Of a DNA stretch of 64,000 nt, positions 1 through 9,466 are shown one piece after another. Origin of the DNA: Varunaivibrio sulfuroxidans. GTDB lineage: Bacteria; Pseudomonadota; Alphaproteobacteria; Rhodospirillales; Magnetovibrionaceae. Position 1 is the first letter of the stretch; each line of letters starts with the position of its first letter. The translations under genes were made by a program, and so were the position numbers. A model generated the notes under the pieces. It was given only the letters and a program-made list of their open reading frames with translations. It was not told the DNA's origin and did no database searches. The stretch lies in NCBI RefSeq assembly GCF_029318635.1, contig NZ_CP119676.1:1239001-1303000 (forward strand). Reading direction: 5' to 3'.

Positions 1-1027
1 CGATCCCGCCGACGCTTTCCACCAAAAAGGCTTGGTTTTCGGCGCCTCTTTGGTATTTCTCCTGTAATCGGTGTTGCAACAGCGGCGTAATGAAGAAGGA
101 AATTGCGCCGTAAGCCGGCACCGCCGCCAGAACGATAAAGGTGAGCTGCGGGCTGTAGTAATACATCAGCCCCAGAAACACGAACACGAACAACGCGTCG
201 ATCAAGGTGGTGAGCGGGGGCCCGGTCAAAAATCCGCGCACGCTTTCCATCTGGCGCATTTGCGCCTCGATATGCCCGATCTGGCGAGCCTCGAAAAAAG
301 GTATCGGCAGATGCAATAAATGACGAAAAAGTTTCGCGCCCAATTCGACGTCGATGCGGTTCGTGGTGTGGGAAAACATGTACGTGCGCAGGCCGCCGAT
401 GGCGATATCGAACAGCGAGACCACCACTAAGGCAAAAACCAGGACATCCAACGTGGACAGCCCGTGGTGGACCAGAACCTTGTCGATAACCACCAGAAAG
501 AACAACGGTGTGATCAGGGCGAACAACTGGACGAAAAATGTCGCCACAAACACGTCGCGGAGTATGTGACGGTACTTGATGATGGAGGGGAAAAACCATG
601 TGATGTCGAATTTACGCCCACTCTCACCCGCGCGGGCTTGGCGCTGCATGCAGATCAAATCGCCATCCCAGGCGTCTTCGAGGATGCGTCGCTTCCACGT
701 CAAGGGCCGCGCCTCAAGTGGATCGTGGACCAGGACTTCATCGTCGGCCGCCTTGCCGATGATGAAATAATGGCCGTCTTTATGGCGCGCGATGGCGGGC
801 AGTTGAAGGCGCGAAAGGCGCCCCCAATCGGCCTGGATCGCCCTCGCCTTTAGCCCCAAGTCCCGGGCGGTACGCAGGATGCAGGCATCATCGAAATGTT
901 CTCCGGATTTACCGAACTGATGCTTTAATTGCTCCGGTTCCACGGCCAGGCCATGGAACCGGAGCAACATCGACAGGCATCCGAAACCGGTGTCAACAAC
1001 TTCGGCGTCATTCGCGATATACGGCAT
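1..1027 (-). CDS. Type I secretion ABC transporter, N-terminal part (HlyB/RtxB type)
   Basis: The gene runs off the left edge; 342 codons are readable without a stop. I read an N-terminal peptidase-C39-like domain (about residues 1-130) followed by the start of an ABC exporter membrane domain with HlyB-like stretches (FDITWFFPSIIKYRHILRDV, QLFALITPLFF, VLVHHGLSTLDVL, RIDVELGAKLFRHLL). These match the RTX-toxin exporter family closely. In true C39 peptidases the motif is D-C-G; here it is D-T-G (Thr13), so the domain should be non-catalytic, as in HlyB where the residue is Tyr. Such domains bind the exported substrate rather than cleave a leader. The nucleotide-binding domain lies beyond the window. 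The start is ATG at 1027; an in-frame ATG at 1042 adds five residues, and neither has a clear ribosome site. No substrate gene is visible here. Confidence 0.88.
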   Translation of the reverse strand, partial: MPYIANDAEVVDTGFGCLSMLLRFHGLAVEPEQLKHQFGKSGEHFDDACILRTARDLGLKARAIQADWGRLSRLQLPAIARHKDGHYFIIGKAADDEVLVHDPLEARPLTWKRRILEDAWDGDLICMQRQARAGESGRKFDITWFFPSIIKYRHILRDVFVATFFVQLFALITPLFFLVVIDKVLVHHGLSTLDVLVFALVVVSLFDIAIGGLRTYMFSHTTNRIDVELGAKLFRHLLHLPIPFFEARQIGHIEAQMRQMESVRGFLTGPPLTTLIDALFVFVFLGLMYYYSPQLTFIVLAAVPAYGAISFFITPLLQHRLQEKYQRGAENQAFLVESVGGI

Positions 1028-1042
1028 AAAGCATGCACCCAT

Positions 1043-1350
1043 TCTACTTATGGGCACAGGATAGTCACACAATAAAGGTGGGATCAAGTTCCTATTTACT
1101 TAAAGTTTATGTAAAATTTTATAGAGTTATGATTCTCCGAAAGGACTCAATTCATTGCCCCCACTTCGGCGAGCCTAAAAAAATTGAACCCCACTTCATC
1201 GACTTCAATACACCGCCCCACCCGACGCGGCGCATCACACGTTACGACATCCGCGCGTGAACTTGTCGGTCAAAAGTGGTGTGGTGAAATAAAAATAGTT
1301 TGAATTCAATATGATACGTAAACACGCCCCTCTTCCTGAGGCGCGCCCTT
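1043..1350. other. Intergenic gap, no gene recognised
   Basis: This AT-richer 308-base spacer separates the secretion transporter start from the 3' end of the next minus-strand gene. A 75-codon open frame on the plus strand inside it has no ribosome site or recognisable product. A weak GC hairpin near 1324-1348 followed by four T could be a terminator, but the stem is imperfect. Confidence 0.5.
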
Positions 1351-2277
1351 TTATCGCCGCGCCTCTTCGCGCGCGCCGAGGCTTTTCTGATAGGCGCGGA
1401 ACTCGTCGCGAATGCGGTCGATGCTGTCCACCGTACCGTTGCCGAACATGAAGTCTAGCTTCAGACTCTGTTGATCGTTCCAAATAATCTGGAAGATATC
1501 GGAAAACAGGGCGTTGAACATCAAACAGAAATGATCCTCGTCGAAAATGAACCCCGACTGACGTTCGGTGACGTTGTTGACGATGGAAATGAAGTTCTTG
1601 CGCGCCCAGGTAAAATCGGAAAATCGCAGCAAAATACGGATCAAGATATTATAGGCGAAACGCCGGTCGCGTTCGGTCTCGCCGATTTTTTTCCAGATTT
1701 CCTGATCGTCGTCGGTGGCGTGGTTGCTGAGGACAAGCTGAGCTTCCTGGTTCAACTCGTCGTAGAGCATGTCGCCCAGCAATTTTTGCAAATAATCGTC
1801 GAATCCGGCGACGATGTTGCGCGGGAAAATCGCCGCCTTAGGCGCCGCGAACAGGTGCGAAAAGCGACCCGCGATCAGGCGCAGCAGGAACTTATGGCGG
1901 TTTCCGGTTTCCTTGGGTTTTTGCCCCGCCTTCGCCTCGTACGCGGCGCGCACGTCGGCCATGACGTCGAAGCCGTGCTGTTCGAACCCGTTGCGCAAGA
2001 TGACGTCGATTTCGCGCACCAGGGCGGTAATGTTGCGATCGAAGTTTTCGGTCTTGATCTGCTTGGTCAGCATATTGTTGGACATCATGAAATCGACGAA
2101 GGTGCGCACCAACGTCTTCGTCGTCGCGCTGGAACGTTTCGCGACGTCCGCATTGACCATCGGCATCGGCGGCTCGGAGGGGGGCTCGGAGAGCGGCTCG
2201 GAACTATCGCGCTGCGAGGGTTTTTTCATTGCCGGCTCATCCGCCCCTTGAGGATTTACGAGAATTTGCGCCCGCAC
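1351..2277 (-). CDS. Unrecognised protein, 308 residues
   Basis: I do not recognise the family. The first 50 residues are Pro/Ser/Glu-rich and look disordered. The rest is a predicted helical, charged, soluble domain with no signal peptide or membrane segment. The C-terminal half is rich in aromatic residues (for example FSDFTWARKNFISIVNN, FCLMFNALFSDIFQIIW). The GTG at 2277 is preceded by GGGG at good spacing; an ATG at 2229 (MKKPSQ) is an alternative that would remove 16 residues. The codon pattern is like that of its neighbours, so I take it as a real gene. It stands alone on its strand between the exporter and pepF, so context gives no function. Confidence 0.7.
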   Translation of the reverse strand: MRAQILVNPQGADEPAMKKPSQRDSSEPLSEPPSEPPMPMVNADVAKRSSATTKTLVRTFVDFMMSNNMLTKQIKTENFDRNITALVREIDVILRNGFEQHGFDVMADVRAAYEAKAGQKPKETGNRHKFLLRLIAGRFSHLFAAPKAAIFPRNIVAGFDDYLQKLLGDMLYDELNQEAQLVLSNHATDDDQEIWKKIGETERDRRFAYNILIRILLRFSDFTWARKNFISIVNNVTERQSGFIFDEDHFCLMFNALFSDIFQIIWNDQQSLKLDFMFGNGTVDSIDRIRDEFRAYQKSLGAREEARR

Positions 2278-2337
2278 GGCGCCCCACGTCCCGTGAGCGT
2301 CTTCAGCATCTTCCGTGCATGCCCGCGCCGCGCCATA

Positions 2338-4122
2338 CTAACCGATAGTTTCCAGTTCGTCGATAAAGCCGGATACGATGTCCAGTCCCCGCTTCCAGAA
2401 CGCCGGGTCCGATGCGTCAAGCCCGAACGGAGCGAGCAATTCCCTGTGACGTTTCGTGCCCCCGGCCTTCAACATTTCCAGGTATTTCTGTTGAAATCCG
2501 TCGTGTCCCTTGGCGAACGCGTCGTAGAGCGCGTTCACCAAGCAATCGCCGAAGGCATAGGCGTAAACGTAAAACGGAGTATGGATAAAATGGGGAATAT
2601 ATGTCCAGTAATGGCGGTAATCGTCATCGAAACGCAGCGCCGGACCCAAGCTTTCGCGCTGGATGTCGATCCAAATATCGCCCAAACGCTCGACCGCGAC
2701 CTCACCGCCGCGCCGCTCGTCGTGAACCCGACGCTCGAACTCGTGAAAAGCGATCTGACGGACCACGGTGTTGAGCATGTCCTCGACCTTGCCCGCCAAC
2801 AAGAAGCGCCGCCGGGCGGGGTCCTCCGCCCCCTTGAGCAGGGATTGGAAGGTCAGCATCTCGCCGAAGACCGACGCCGTTTCGGCGGTCGTCAGCGGTG
2901 TGTCGGCCATCAAAAGACCTTGCTCCGCCGCCAGCACCTGATGGACGCCGTGGCCCAGCTCGTGGGCGAGGGTCATCACGTCGCGCGCCTTGCCGTGAAA
3001 ATTCATGAGGATATAAGGATGCACCGAGGGCACGGTGGGATGTGAAAACGCCCCCGAATCCTTGCCGGCGTGCGGGGCGGCGTCGATCCAGTTATGGGTG
3101 AAGAAGCGTTCGGCGATTTCGGCCATCTGTGGATCAAACCCGGCGTAAGCGTCCAGCACCGTGGTTTTCGCCTCGTCCCAGGAATATTTTCGAGCGTCAT
3201 CATCGGGCAAGGGCGCGTTGCGGTCCCAGTAATCCAGACGCTCGACGCCAAACCAGCGCGCCTTCAGCGCGTAGTAGCGATGGGATAAATCGGGAAAAGC
3301 CGTCTTCACGCTGCCGACCAGAGCATCGACGACGACGTCCTCGACCTGGTTGTGCAAATTGCGTTCGCTGACCGGACGGGGATAGCCGCGCCATTCGTCC
3401 TCGATGGCCTTGTCCTTCGCCAAGGTGTTGGTGATCAGAGAGAACAATCGCGCATTCTCGCCCAGCCGCCCGCCCAACGCCTTCGCCGCCTTTTCGCGCT
3501 TCGCGCCGTCATGATCGGACAACGCGTTGAGCGCCTCCGACAAGGTCGCCTCGGCGCCGTCCAGGGCGAAGCGCATGTCGGCGAAGGTCTCCTCGAACAG
3601 ACGCACCCAAGCGGCGCGTCCGGTCACCGCTTTTTCATGGAGCAGCTTTTCGAGGTCGTCGGAAAGCTGATGTTCGCGAAAGGCGCGCACGTCGCGCAAC
3701 CACGAACGATAGCGGGCGCACTGCGTATCGCTCAACTTGGCGTCCAACTCCCCGTCGCTCAGACGATTGATTTCAAGAGTGAAGAACAGCGTCTGTGTAA
3801 AAATATCGCTGATCCGTTCCTGTACCGTTTGGTAAAAGCGACCGATCTCGCCGTCCCCGACATTGACCGCGAACAGAAGCTGCCCGTAACACAACACTTT
3901 GTGGAGGCTTTCGCTCAGGACTTCATATTCGCCGATCGCTCGACCGAAATCGGCGCCGTCCAGGGATGCGAGTTTCCCTTTATAGCGCTCGGCGAAGGCC
4001 GCGGCCGCCGCGCCGGCGTCCTCAAGATCGCGCCCCAACTGCGGCGCGTCGGGATCGGCGTACAGGTCGTTCAGGTCCCATCGCGGCAAGGGATGCGGCG
4101 AAGCGGCAACATTTTCGTTCAT
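2338..4122 (-). CDS. pepF: Oligoendopeptidase F, M3 family
   Basis: Cytoplasmic zinc metallopeptidase that cleaves short peptides. The 594-residue product has the M3B zinc motif HELGHGVHQ, followed downstream by the expected glutamate ligand region (TAETASVFGEML), and the family C-terminus with YVYAYAFGDCLVNALY. Length is normal for PepF. I chose the ATG at 4122 (MNENVAAS) because AGGAAG sits seven bases upstream; the longer frame to 4176 has no such site. It is transcribed alone, divergent from the acyl-CoA ligase that begins about 80 bases away, so the two share a promoter region. Confidence 0.93.
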   Translation of the reverse strand: MNENVAASPHPLPRWDLNDLYADPDAPQLGRDLEDAGAAAAAFAERYKGKLASLDGADFGRAIGEYEVLSESLHKVLCYGQLLFAVNVGDGEIGRFYQTVQERISDIFTQTLFFTLEINRLSDGELDAKLSDTQCARYRSWLRDVRAFREHQLSDDLEKLLHEKAVTGRAAWVRLFEETFADMRFALDGAEATLSEALNALSDHDGAKREKAAKALGGRLGENARLFSLITNTLAKDKAIEDEWRGYPRPVSERNLHNQVEDVVVDALVGSVKTAFPDLSHRYYALKARWFGVERLDYWDRNAPLPDDDARKYSWDEAKTTVLDAYAGFDPQMAEIAERFFTHNWIDAAPHAGKDSGAFSHPTVPSVHPYILMNFHGKARDVMTLAHELGHGVHQVLAAEQGLLMADTPLTTAETASVFGEMLTFQSLLKGAEDPARRRFLLAGKVEDMLNTVVRQIAFHEFERRVHDERRGGEVAVERLGDIWIDIQRESLGPALRFDDDYRHYWTYIPHFIHTPFYVYAYAFGDCLVNALYDAFAKGHDGFQQKYLEMLKAGGTKRHRELLAPFGLDASDPAFWKRGLDIVSGFIDELETIG

Positions 4123-4204
4123 GATCTTCCTCCAAGGGTCTGCACGCGATATAAGGGGATAGCGCCCGCCTGACAACCGTCAACACTAGATTTTAAGGAT
4201 GAGC

Positions 4205-6007
4205 ATGGATCGCCGAGACTGGCCCAATCTTTTGACGATGTTTTTCGAGCAGGCCGAGAAAAACCGCGACCGGCCTTTCCTTTGGGCGAGAACGCAAACG
4301 AACAGTCGATTCCATCCTCTGACTTGGCGCGAAGTCGCCGAACGCATCGGCGCGCTGGCGCGGGCGCTCAGGCTGCACGGCGTTCAACCCGGCGATCGCA
4401 TCGTCCTGGTTTCGGAAAATCGTCCCGAATGGCTGATCGCCGATCTCGCCATCATGGCGGCGGGCGCGATCACGGTGCCCGCGTACACCACCAACACCGT
4501 AGATGATCATCGCCACATCATCGACAACAGCCAAGCGGCGGGGATCATCGTATCCACGCGAAAGTTGAGCGCGCGCGCCCTGGCGGCGGCTCACAGATCG
4601 AGCTCGGTCCGTTTCGCCATCACCATCGGCCCGCTGGAGCGCCAACAGAGCCTGGATATCGAGATCACCGCTTGGGACGACGCCATCGCCCAAGGGCGGC
4701 AAGATTCCTTCGATGTCGCCAAGGCCGCTCGGGGGCTGAGCCGAAACGACACCGCCTGCATCATCTACACCTCCGGCACCGGCGGCACGCCAAAGGGGGT
4801 AATGCATCACCACGGCGCGATCTTGCACAACCTTTACGGCGCGCAAAAGGTGCTCGCCCAATTGGGGTTGGATTCGGAAGTTTTTCTATCCTTCCTTCCG
4901 CTGTCCCATTCATACGAACACACCGCCGGGCAATTTTTCCCGATTTTCCTGGGCGCGCAAATCTATTACGCCCAAAGCGCCGCTCAACTGGCGACGGACA
5001 TGAAGGACGCCCATCCGACCATTATCATGGCGGTGCCCAGATTGTACGAAACCATGCACGCCAAGATCATGCACAATATCAACGCCGACAGGACCGCGAC
5101 CAAATCTCGGTTGTTCCTAAAAACCCTAGCCCTGGGTCAAAAACGTTTCATCGACCCGTCATCCTTGACCTTTTTCGAAAGGGTGCAGGACTGGGTGCTT
5201 GAACGCCTCGTGCGCAATAAAGTCCGCAAAGGTTTCGGCGGCCGCCTGAAGGCGTTCGTTTCCGGCGGCGCGCCGCTCAATCCCGACATTGGCCTTTTCT
5301 TTACCGCCATCGGCATTCGCATCTTACAAGGCTATGGCCAAACCGAAACGGGACCCGTGGTCAGCGTTAATACGCCGAAAGACTGCAAACTCAATACGGT
5401 CGGCCCCCTGTTGCCCAACACCGAAGTGAAGATCGCCGCCGACGGCGAAATCCTGGTCAAGGGCGAACTGGTTATGCACGGCTACTGGCATGACGAAAAA
5501 ACCTCCGCCAAGGTCCTCAAGGACGGTTGGCTACACACCGGCGACGTCGGTCACCTGGACGCTGACGGGCATTTGGTGATCACCGATCGTAAGCGGGACA
5601 TCATCGTTAATTCGGGCGGCGACAATATCGCGCCGCAACGCATCGAGGGCCTGTTAACCCTAGAGCCGGAAATCGCCCAGGCGATGGTCTACGGTGATAA
5701 ACGTCCCCATCTGGTGGCCCTGATCGTCCCCGACCTGGACTGGCTGAAGGAATGGGTGGCGACGCACGGAAAGCCCGAAGATCTTTGCGCCCTAGCCCAC
5801 GACGCACAATTACGCGCCGCGATCGCCGCCACCATCGAGCGTGTCAATACGGCGCTGTCGAAGGTCGAAAGAATCCACCGCTTCCTCATCGCCCCCTGCC
5901 CGTTCACCATCGACAACGGCCAGATGACGCCGACCTTGAAAATCCGCCGCTACGCGGTCAAGGATATGTATGCACAGGAACTTGACGCCCTTTACAAAAA
6001 ACGCTGA
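4205..6007 (+). CDS. Long-chain fatty acid-CoA ligase (AMP-forming)
   Basis: ANL-superfamily enzyme that activates a fatty acid with ATP to acyl-AMP and transfers it to CoA. The AMP-binding P-loop IIYTSGTGGTPKGVMHHH is clear near residue 190. The later motifs GYGQTETGP, the GWLHTGDVG hinge region and DRKRDIIVNSGGDNIAPQ are all present. The 600-residue length fits the FadD15-like long-chain group rather than the 550-residue FadD group. AAGGA at 4195-4199 is well spaced for the ATG at 4205 but abuts the ATG at 4199, so I prefer 4205. Exact substrate chain length cannot be read from sequence. Confidence 0.9.
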   Translation: MDRRDWPNLLTMFFEQAEKNRDRPFLWARTQTNSRFHPLTWREVAERIGALARALRLHGVQPGDRIVLVSENRPEWLIADLAIMAAGAITVPAYTTNTVDDHRHIIDNSQAAGIIVSTRKLSARALAAAHRSSSVRFAITIGPLERQQSLDIEITAWDDAIAQGRQDSFDVAKAARGLSRNDTACIIYTSGTGGTPKGVMHHHGAILHNLYGAQKVLAQLGLDSEVFLSFLPLSHSYEHTAGQFFPIFLGAQIYYAQSAAQLATDMKDAHPTIIMAVPRLYETMHAKIMHNINADRTATKSRLFLKTLALGQKRFIDPSSLTFFERVQDWVLERLVRNKVRKGFGGRLKAFVSGGAPLNPDIGLFFTAIGIRILQGYGQTETGPVVSVNTPKDCKLNTVGPLLPNTEVKIAADGEILVKGELVMHGYWHDEKTSAKVLKDGWLHTGDVGHLDADGHLVITDRKRDIIVNSGGDNIAPQRIEGLLTLEPEIAQAMVYGDKRPHLVALIVPDLDWLKEWVATHGKPEDLCALAHDAQLRAAIAATIERVNTALSKVERIHRFLIAPCPFTIDNGQMTPTLKIRRYAVKDMYAQELDALYKKR

Positions 6008-6026
6008 TGGATATCCTATCCCGACC

Positions 6027-6929
6027 TTAGGGGACCTTCCCGGGGGAGGCGCTCACCGCATTGGCGCGGGCGCTGGACACCGCGATCCCGACCAAAATCA
6101 AACCGAGGGCGAAAAGTTGACGCAGGTGCAGCGTCTCGCCAAGCAACACCGCCCCCCACATCACGCCCATCGCCGGGATTAGGTAATTGGACAACGCCAG
6201 GTAAGACGCGCCGCGCCGATCGATCACTTGAAACAATAGGATCGACGCCAGCGCGGTGGGAAAAATCCCCAGATAGACGACCGCCGCCAGCGCCGGAGTA
6301 TCGGGAGCAAGGGTCCAGGGATGATCGAAATACAGCGCCAACGGCACGATTTGCACGCTGGAGGCGATCATCACCCCGGCGCTGCGATCGACCGGCGATA
6401 TCTTCGCCAAGCGCTTGGCGATCAGCGAGGCGATGGCGTAACACAGCGCGCCGCCCGCCACCGCCAGTTGACTCGACAGCGTTCCTTTCATCCCGGTCAA
6501 GGCATCGGGACCGATCAGGACCAGCACCCCGGCAAATCCCAGCATCACGCCGAACACCTTCTTTACCGTCATCGGCTCATCGTCGATGAAGAAATGACTG
6601 AGCAACAGGGTGAACAGAGGCACATTGGCCATCAAGATCGCCGCCAGGGCGCTGTCGATGCCCTGTTCGCCCCAACTGATCAGGGAAAACGGGATCGTGT
6701 TGCCGAACAGCGCGAACAGGAAAAAGCCGCCCCAAAGCCCCACCGCGCTAGGCAGGCGTCCGCCCCGCACGCGCATGTAGGCGTAAAGGACCGCCGCCGC
6801 GATCATCACCCGCGCCGCGACCAGGCTCGACGGCGGCAGGTCGCTAACGCCGATTTTAATCGCCGCGAACGATGAACTCCAGATCGCGGCAAGCACGATG
6901 ATCGACAGAATATCCCGATATCTCGACAA
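6027..6929 (-). CDS. EamA/DMT-family transporter
   Basis: A 300-residue inner-membrane protein with about ten predicted transmembrane helices arranged as two EamA repeats. The first repeat opens with IWSSSFAAIKIG, and the second carries GALCYAIASLIAKR and ALASILLFQVIDRRGASYLALSNY. Members export amino acids, nucleosides or other small metabolites; the substrate cannot be told. It ends just after the convergent acyl-CoA ligase and lies 30 bases downstream of the AEC transporter on the same strand, so the two permeases may be cotranscribed. Confidence 0.88.
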   Translation of the reverse strand: MSRYRDILSIIVLAAIWSSSFAAIKIGVSDLPPSSLVAARVMIAAAVLYAYMRVRGGRLPSAVGLWGGFFLFALFGNTIPFSLISWGEQGIDSALAAILMANVPLFTLLLSHFFIDDEPMTVKKVFGVMLGFAGVLVLIGPDALTGMKGTLSSQLAVAGGALCYAIASLIAKRLAKISPVDRSAGVMIASSVQIVPLALYFDHPWTLAPDTPALAAVVYLGIFPTALASILLFQVIDRRGASYLALSNYLIPAMGVMWGAVLLGETLHLRQLFALGLILVGIAVSSARANAVSASPGKVP

Positions 6930-6959
6930 GGGGGCAGGCCTCCACGGCGGTCGCGCCGG

Positions 6960-7835
6960 TTAAATCAGATACCACAGCAGCACCGGCAAGGTGGCGAAAG
7001 AAAGCAGCGTGGACAACACCACGCCGCCCGCCACCGCCGCGGGCTGATTATTATAGCGTTGGGCGAACAGATAATTAAACACGGCGACCGGCATCGACGA
7101 TTGCAAGATCACCACGCCGCGCGCCACCCCATGCAAGCCCATGATTTCCGCCGCCGCCAATCCCAACCCGAAGCCCATGCCCAGGCGCAGCGCCGCGAGA
7201 AAGGCGCTCCGCTTCAAATCGCCCACCTCCATGCGCGCCAGGGACACCCCCAGGGTGATCAACATGAGAGGGATCGTCATGCCGCCTAAGATATTCGCCG
7301 TGTCCGCCAGCCACGCCGGCGGCCTGATCCCCGAGATCAAGAAAACGAGCGCCAGGGCGACGGCGTACAGGGTGGGGATGCGCATCAACGCGCGGGGCGA
7401 AGCGCTGCCCGACGAAATAACGATGCCGAAGGTGAACTGAAAAACGACGCAAATCGCGAAATAGGCGACCGCGAACGCCAGCCCGGCGTCGCCGAAGGCG
7501 AGCAGCGCCAGCGGCAGACCCATGTTGCCGGTGTTGGGAAAGGTCATCGCCGGCAGGAAGGCCCGATAGCTGAGCCCGGCCAGACGCAACACGATCATGG
7601 CGACGACGGCGAACGACGCCAACGCCAGCGCCGAGGCCAGCGCGACATGGCCCAGCGTCGCCAGATCGCCGTGGATATTAACCAACGAACGAAAAACCAG
7701 CGCCGGCGTGCCGATGGTCACCACCAGATTGGTGATCATCGCGGTGTCGTAGATCTTGCCGCTGCGCGCCCAACGATAGCCCAGCAGGGCGCAAAGCATC
7801 ACCGGGGCGACGATATTGAACAGTAAAAGGTACAA
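6960..7835 (-). CDS. AEC-family permease (auxin efflux carrier type)
   Basis: A 291-residue membrane protein with about ten predicted helices, the conserved NTGNMGLPLALL motif of the AEC family in the middle and a C-terminal half with SSMPVAVFNYLFAQRY. Bacterial members move dicarboxylates such as malonate or malate, or auxin-like acids. The reading frame starts with TTG at 7835, preceded by GGAGG at short spacing; the first internal ATG would delete half of helix one, so TTG is the better start. It lies between pyruvate kinase and the DMT transporter, all on the minus strand. Confidence 0.86.
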   Translation of the reverse strand: MYLLLFNIVAPVMLCALLGYRWARSGKIYDTAMITNLVVTIGTPALVFRSLVNIHGDLATLGHVALASALALASFAVVAMIVLRLAGLSYRAFLPAMTFPNTGNMGLPLALLAFGDAGLAFAVAYFAICVVFQFTFGIVISSGSASPRALMRIPTLYAVALALVFLISGIRPPAWLADTANILGGMTIPLMLITLGVSLARMEVGDLKRSAFLAALRLGMGFGLGLAAAEIMGLHGVARGVVILQSSMPVAVFNYLFAQRYNNQPAAVAGGVVLSTLLSFATLPVLLWYLI

Positions 7836-7901
7836 ACGGCCTCCCGGAGGGGCGCCGGCACGGCGCCGTCATGGTGTTGAAGAACCCTGTTCGGAAGGGA
7901 A

Positions 7902-9317
7902 TCAGTCCACCTTGGCGACGCGCAAAATATTGGTGCCGCCCGGCGTACCGAAGGGAATTCCCGCGACGACGACGATGGCGTCACCGGAGATGGCGATCTC
8001 CTCGCGGCGGGAAATTCGGATCGACTTTCCGACCATTTCGCTGAAACTTTGGGCGTCCTTGGTCCGTACCGCGTGGACCCCCCAGGCGAGGCACAACTTG
8101 CGCGCGACGGGCGCGAACGGGGTCAGCCCCAAAATCGGCACCGCCGGGCGTTCGCGCGCCACCCTAAGGGTGGTCGATCCCGTTGACGAGAAGGTCACGA
8201 TGGCGACCGCCGAGACGGTCTCGGCGCACTGACGCGCGGCGGCGGAAATGGCGTCGGCGACGGTATGTTCCGGGGCTTGGCGTTCGGAATCCACCATGCG
8301 CCGATACAACGGGTCCAATTCGACCCGGCAGATGATCCGGTCCATGATCGACACCGATTCGACGGGGTACTTACCCACCGCCGTTTCCGCCGACAACATC
8401 ACCGCGTCGGCGCAATCGTAAATGGCTGTCGCCACGTCCGAGGCCTCGGCCCGGGTCGGCGTCGGCGCGTTGACCATGGAATCGAGCATTTGCGTCGCCA
8501 CCACCACGGGCTTGCCGCGGCGTCGGCACGAGGCGATGATACGTTTTTGGATGATCGGCACATCCTCGGGCGGCAGTTCCACCCCAAGATCGCCGCGCGC
8601 CACCATGACGGCGTCCGACAGTTCGACGATTTCATCCAGAAAATCGATCGCCGACGGTTTTTCCAATTTCGCCATGACGCCGGCGCGCCCTTTGACCAGA
8701 GCCTGGATTTCCTCGACGTCCGAGGGGCGCTGAACAAACGACAGCGCCACCCAATCGACCCCCAATTCAAGGCCGTATTCCAGATCCTTCAGGTCCTTGG
8801 GCGTCAGCGGCGACAGATCGAGCATGGCGCTGGGAACGTTGACACCTTTGTGGTTGGACAGCGGGCCGCCGGTGACGACTTCGGTTTCGGCATAATCGTC
8901 GCCGCAACGCACCACCCGTAGGCGGATTTTGCCGTCGTCGAGCAACAAATCCATTTCCGGCTTCAAGGCGGCGAAAATTTCGGGATGGGGAAGCGACGCA
9001 CAGACGTCGTTGCCGAGAACCTCGGACAATTCCAGGCGAAACGGCTGTCCGGCGACAAGCTCCGCGCCGCCGCCCTCGAACTCGCCGACACGCAATTTGG
9101 GACCTTGCAGGTCCATCAAAATGCAAATCGGGCGGCCGTGGACCTTTTCCAGGCGACGAATAACGTCATGGCGGGCCTTATGCTCCGCATGCGCGCCGTG
9201 GGAAAAGTTAAGGCGGAAGACATCGGCGCCGGCGACGAACAGTTCGGAAATTTCTTTCTCGCTTGAACGTCCGGGACCGAGTGTCGCGATAATCTTGGCG
9301 TTGCGTTTTCTTCTCAT
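7902..9317 (-). CDS. pyk: Pyruvate kinase
   Basis: Glycolytic enzyme converting phosphoenolpyruvate and ADP to pyruvate and ATP in the cytoplasm. The 471-residue protein starts MRRKRNAKIIATLGPG. It contains the substrate and metal-binding segments FRLNFSHGAH, VMVARGDLGVELP and the downstream VATQMLDSM and DVATAIYDCADAVMLSAETAVGKYP signature. Length is standard. It is followed upstream, on the same strand, by glycerate 2-kinase with its own terminator between them. The two enzymes bracket enolase in a route from glycerate to pyruvate. Confidence 0.96.
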   Translation of the reverse strand: MRRKRNAKIIATLGPGRSSEKEISELFVAGADVFRLNFSHGAHAEHKARHDVIRRLEKVHGRPICILMDLQGPKLRVGEFEGGGAELVAGQPFRLELSEVLGNDVCASLPHPEIFAALKPEMDLLLDDGKIRLRVVRCGDDYAETEVVTGGPLSNHKGVNVPSAMLDLSPLTPKDLKDLEYGLELGVDWVALSFVQRPSDVEEIQALVKGRAGVMAKLEKPSAIDFLDEIVELSDAVMVARGDLGVELPPEDVPIIQKRIIASCRRRGKPVVVATQMLDSMVNAPTPTRAEASDVATAIYDCADAVMLSAETAVGKYPVESVSIMDRIICRVELDPLYRRMVDSERQAPEHTVADAISAAARQCAETVSAVAIVTFSSTGSTTLRVARERPAVPILGLTPFAPVARKLCLAWGVHAVRTKDAQSFSEMVGKSIRISRREEIAISGDAIVVVAGIPFGTPGGTNILRVAKVD

Positions 9318-9420
9318 GGTGACGACGATATTCCTGTCGAGGGGTTAAATCCAGAAAAAATAGAGCCTTTTCGCATTCTTAACGTGTCTGTCACAGTTTT
9401 GAAAAAGGCACGGCAGCGGC

Positions 9421-9446
9421 AAAAAAACACGCTGACGATAGCGTGT
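9421..9446 (-). terminator. Intrinsic terminator of the glycerate kinase gene
   Basis: A perfect seven-base stem (ACACGCT/AGCGTGT, six-base loop) at 9427-9446 is followed on the minus strand by seven T. It sits 20 bases past the glycerate kinase stop and separates it from pyk. Confidence 0.85.
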
Positions 9447-9466
9447 GTTCACCGATAATGGAACAA

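Noticed and set aside
1033-1260. 75-codon plus-strand frame in the first spacer
   Set aside because: No ribosome site and no similarity; AT-rich spacer composition.
1471-3045. 524-codon plus-strand frame across the unassigned gene and pepF
   Set aside because: It spans two well-supported minus-strand genes and has no recognisable product.
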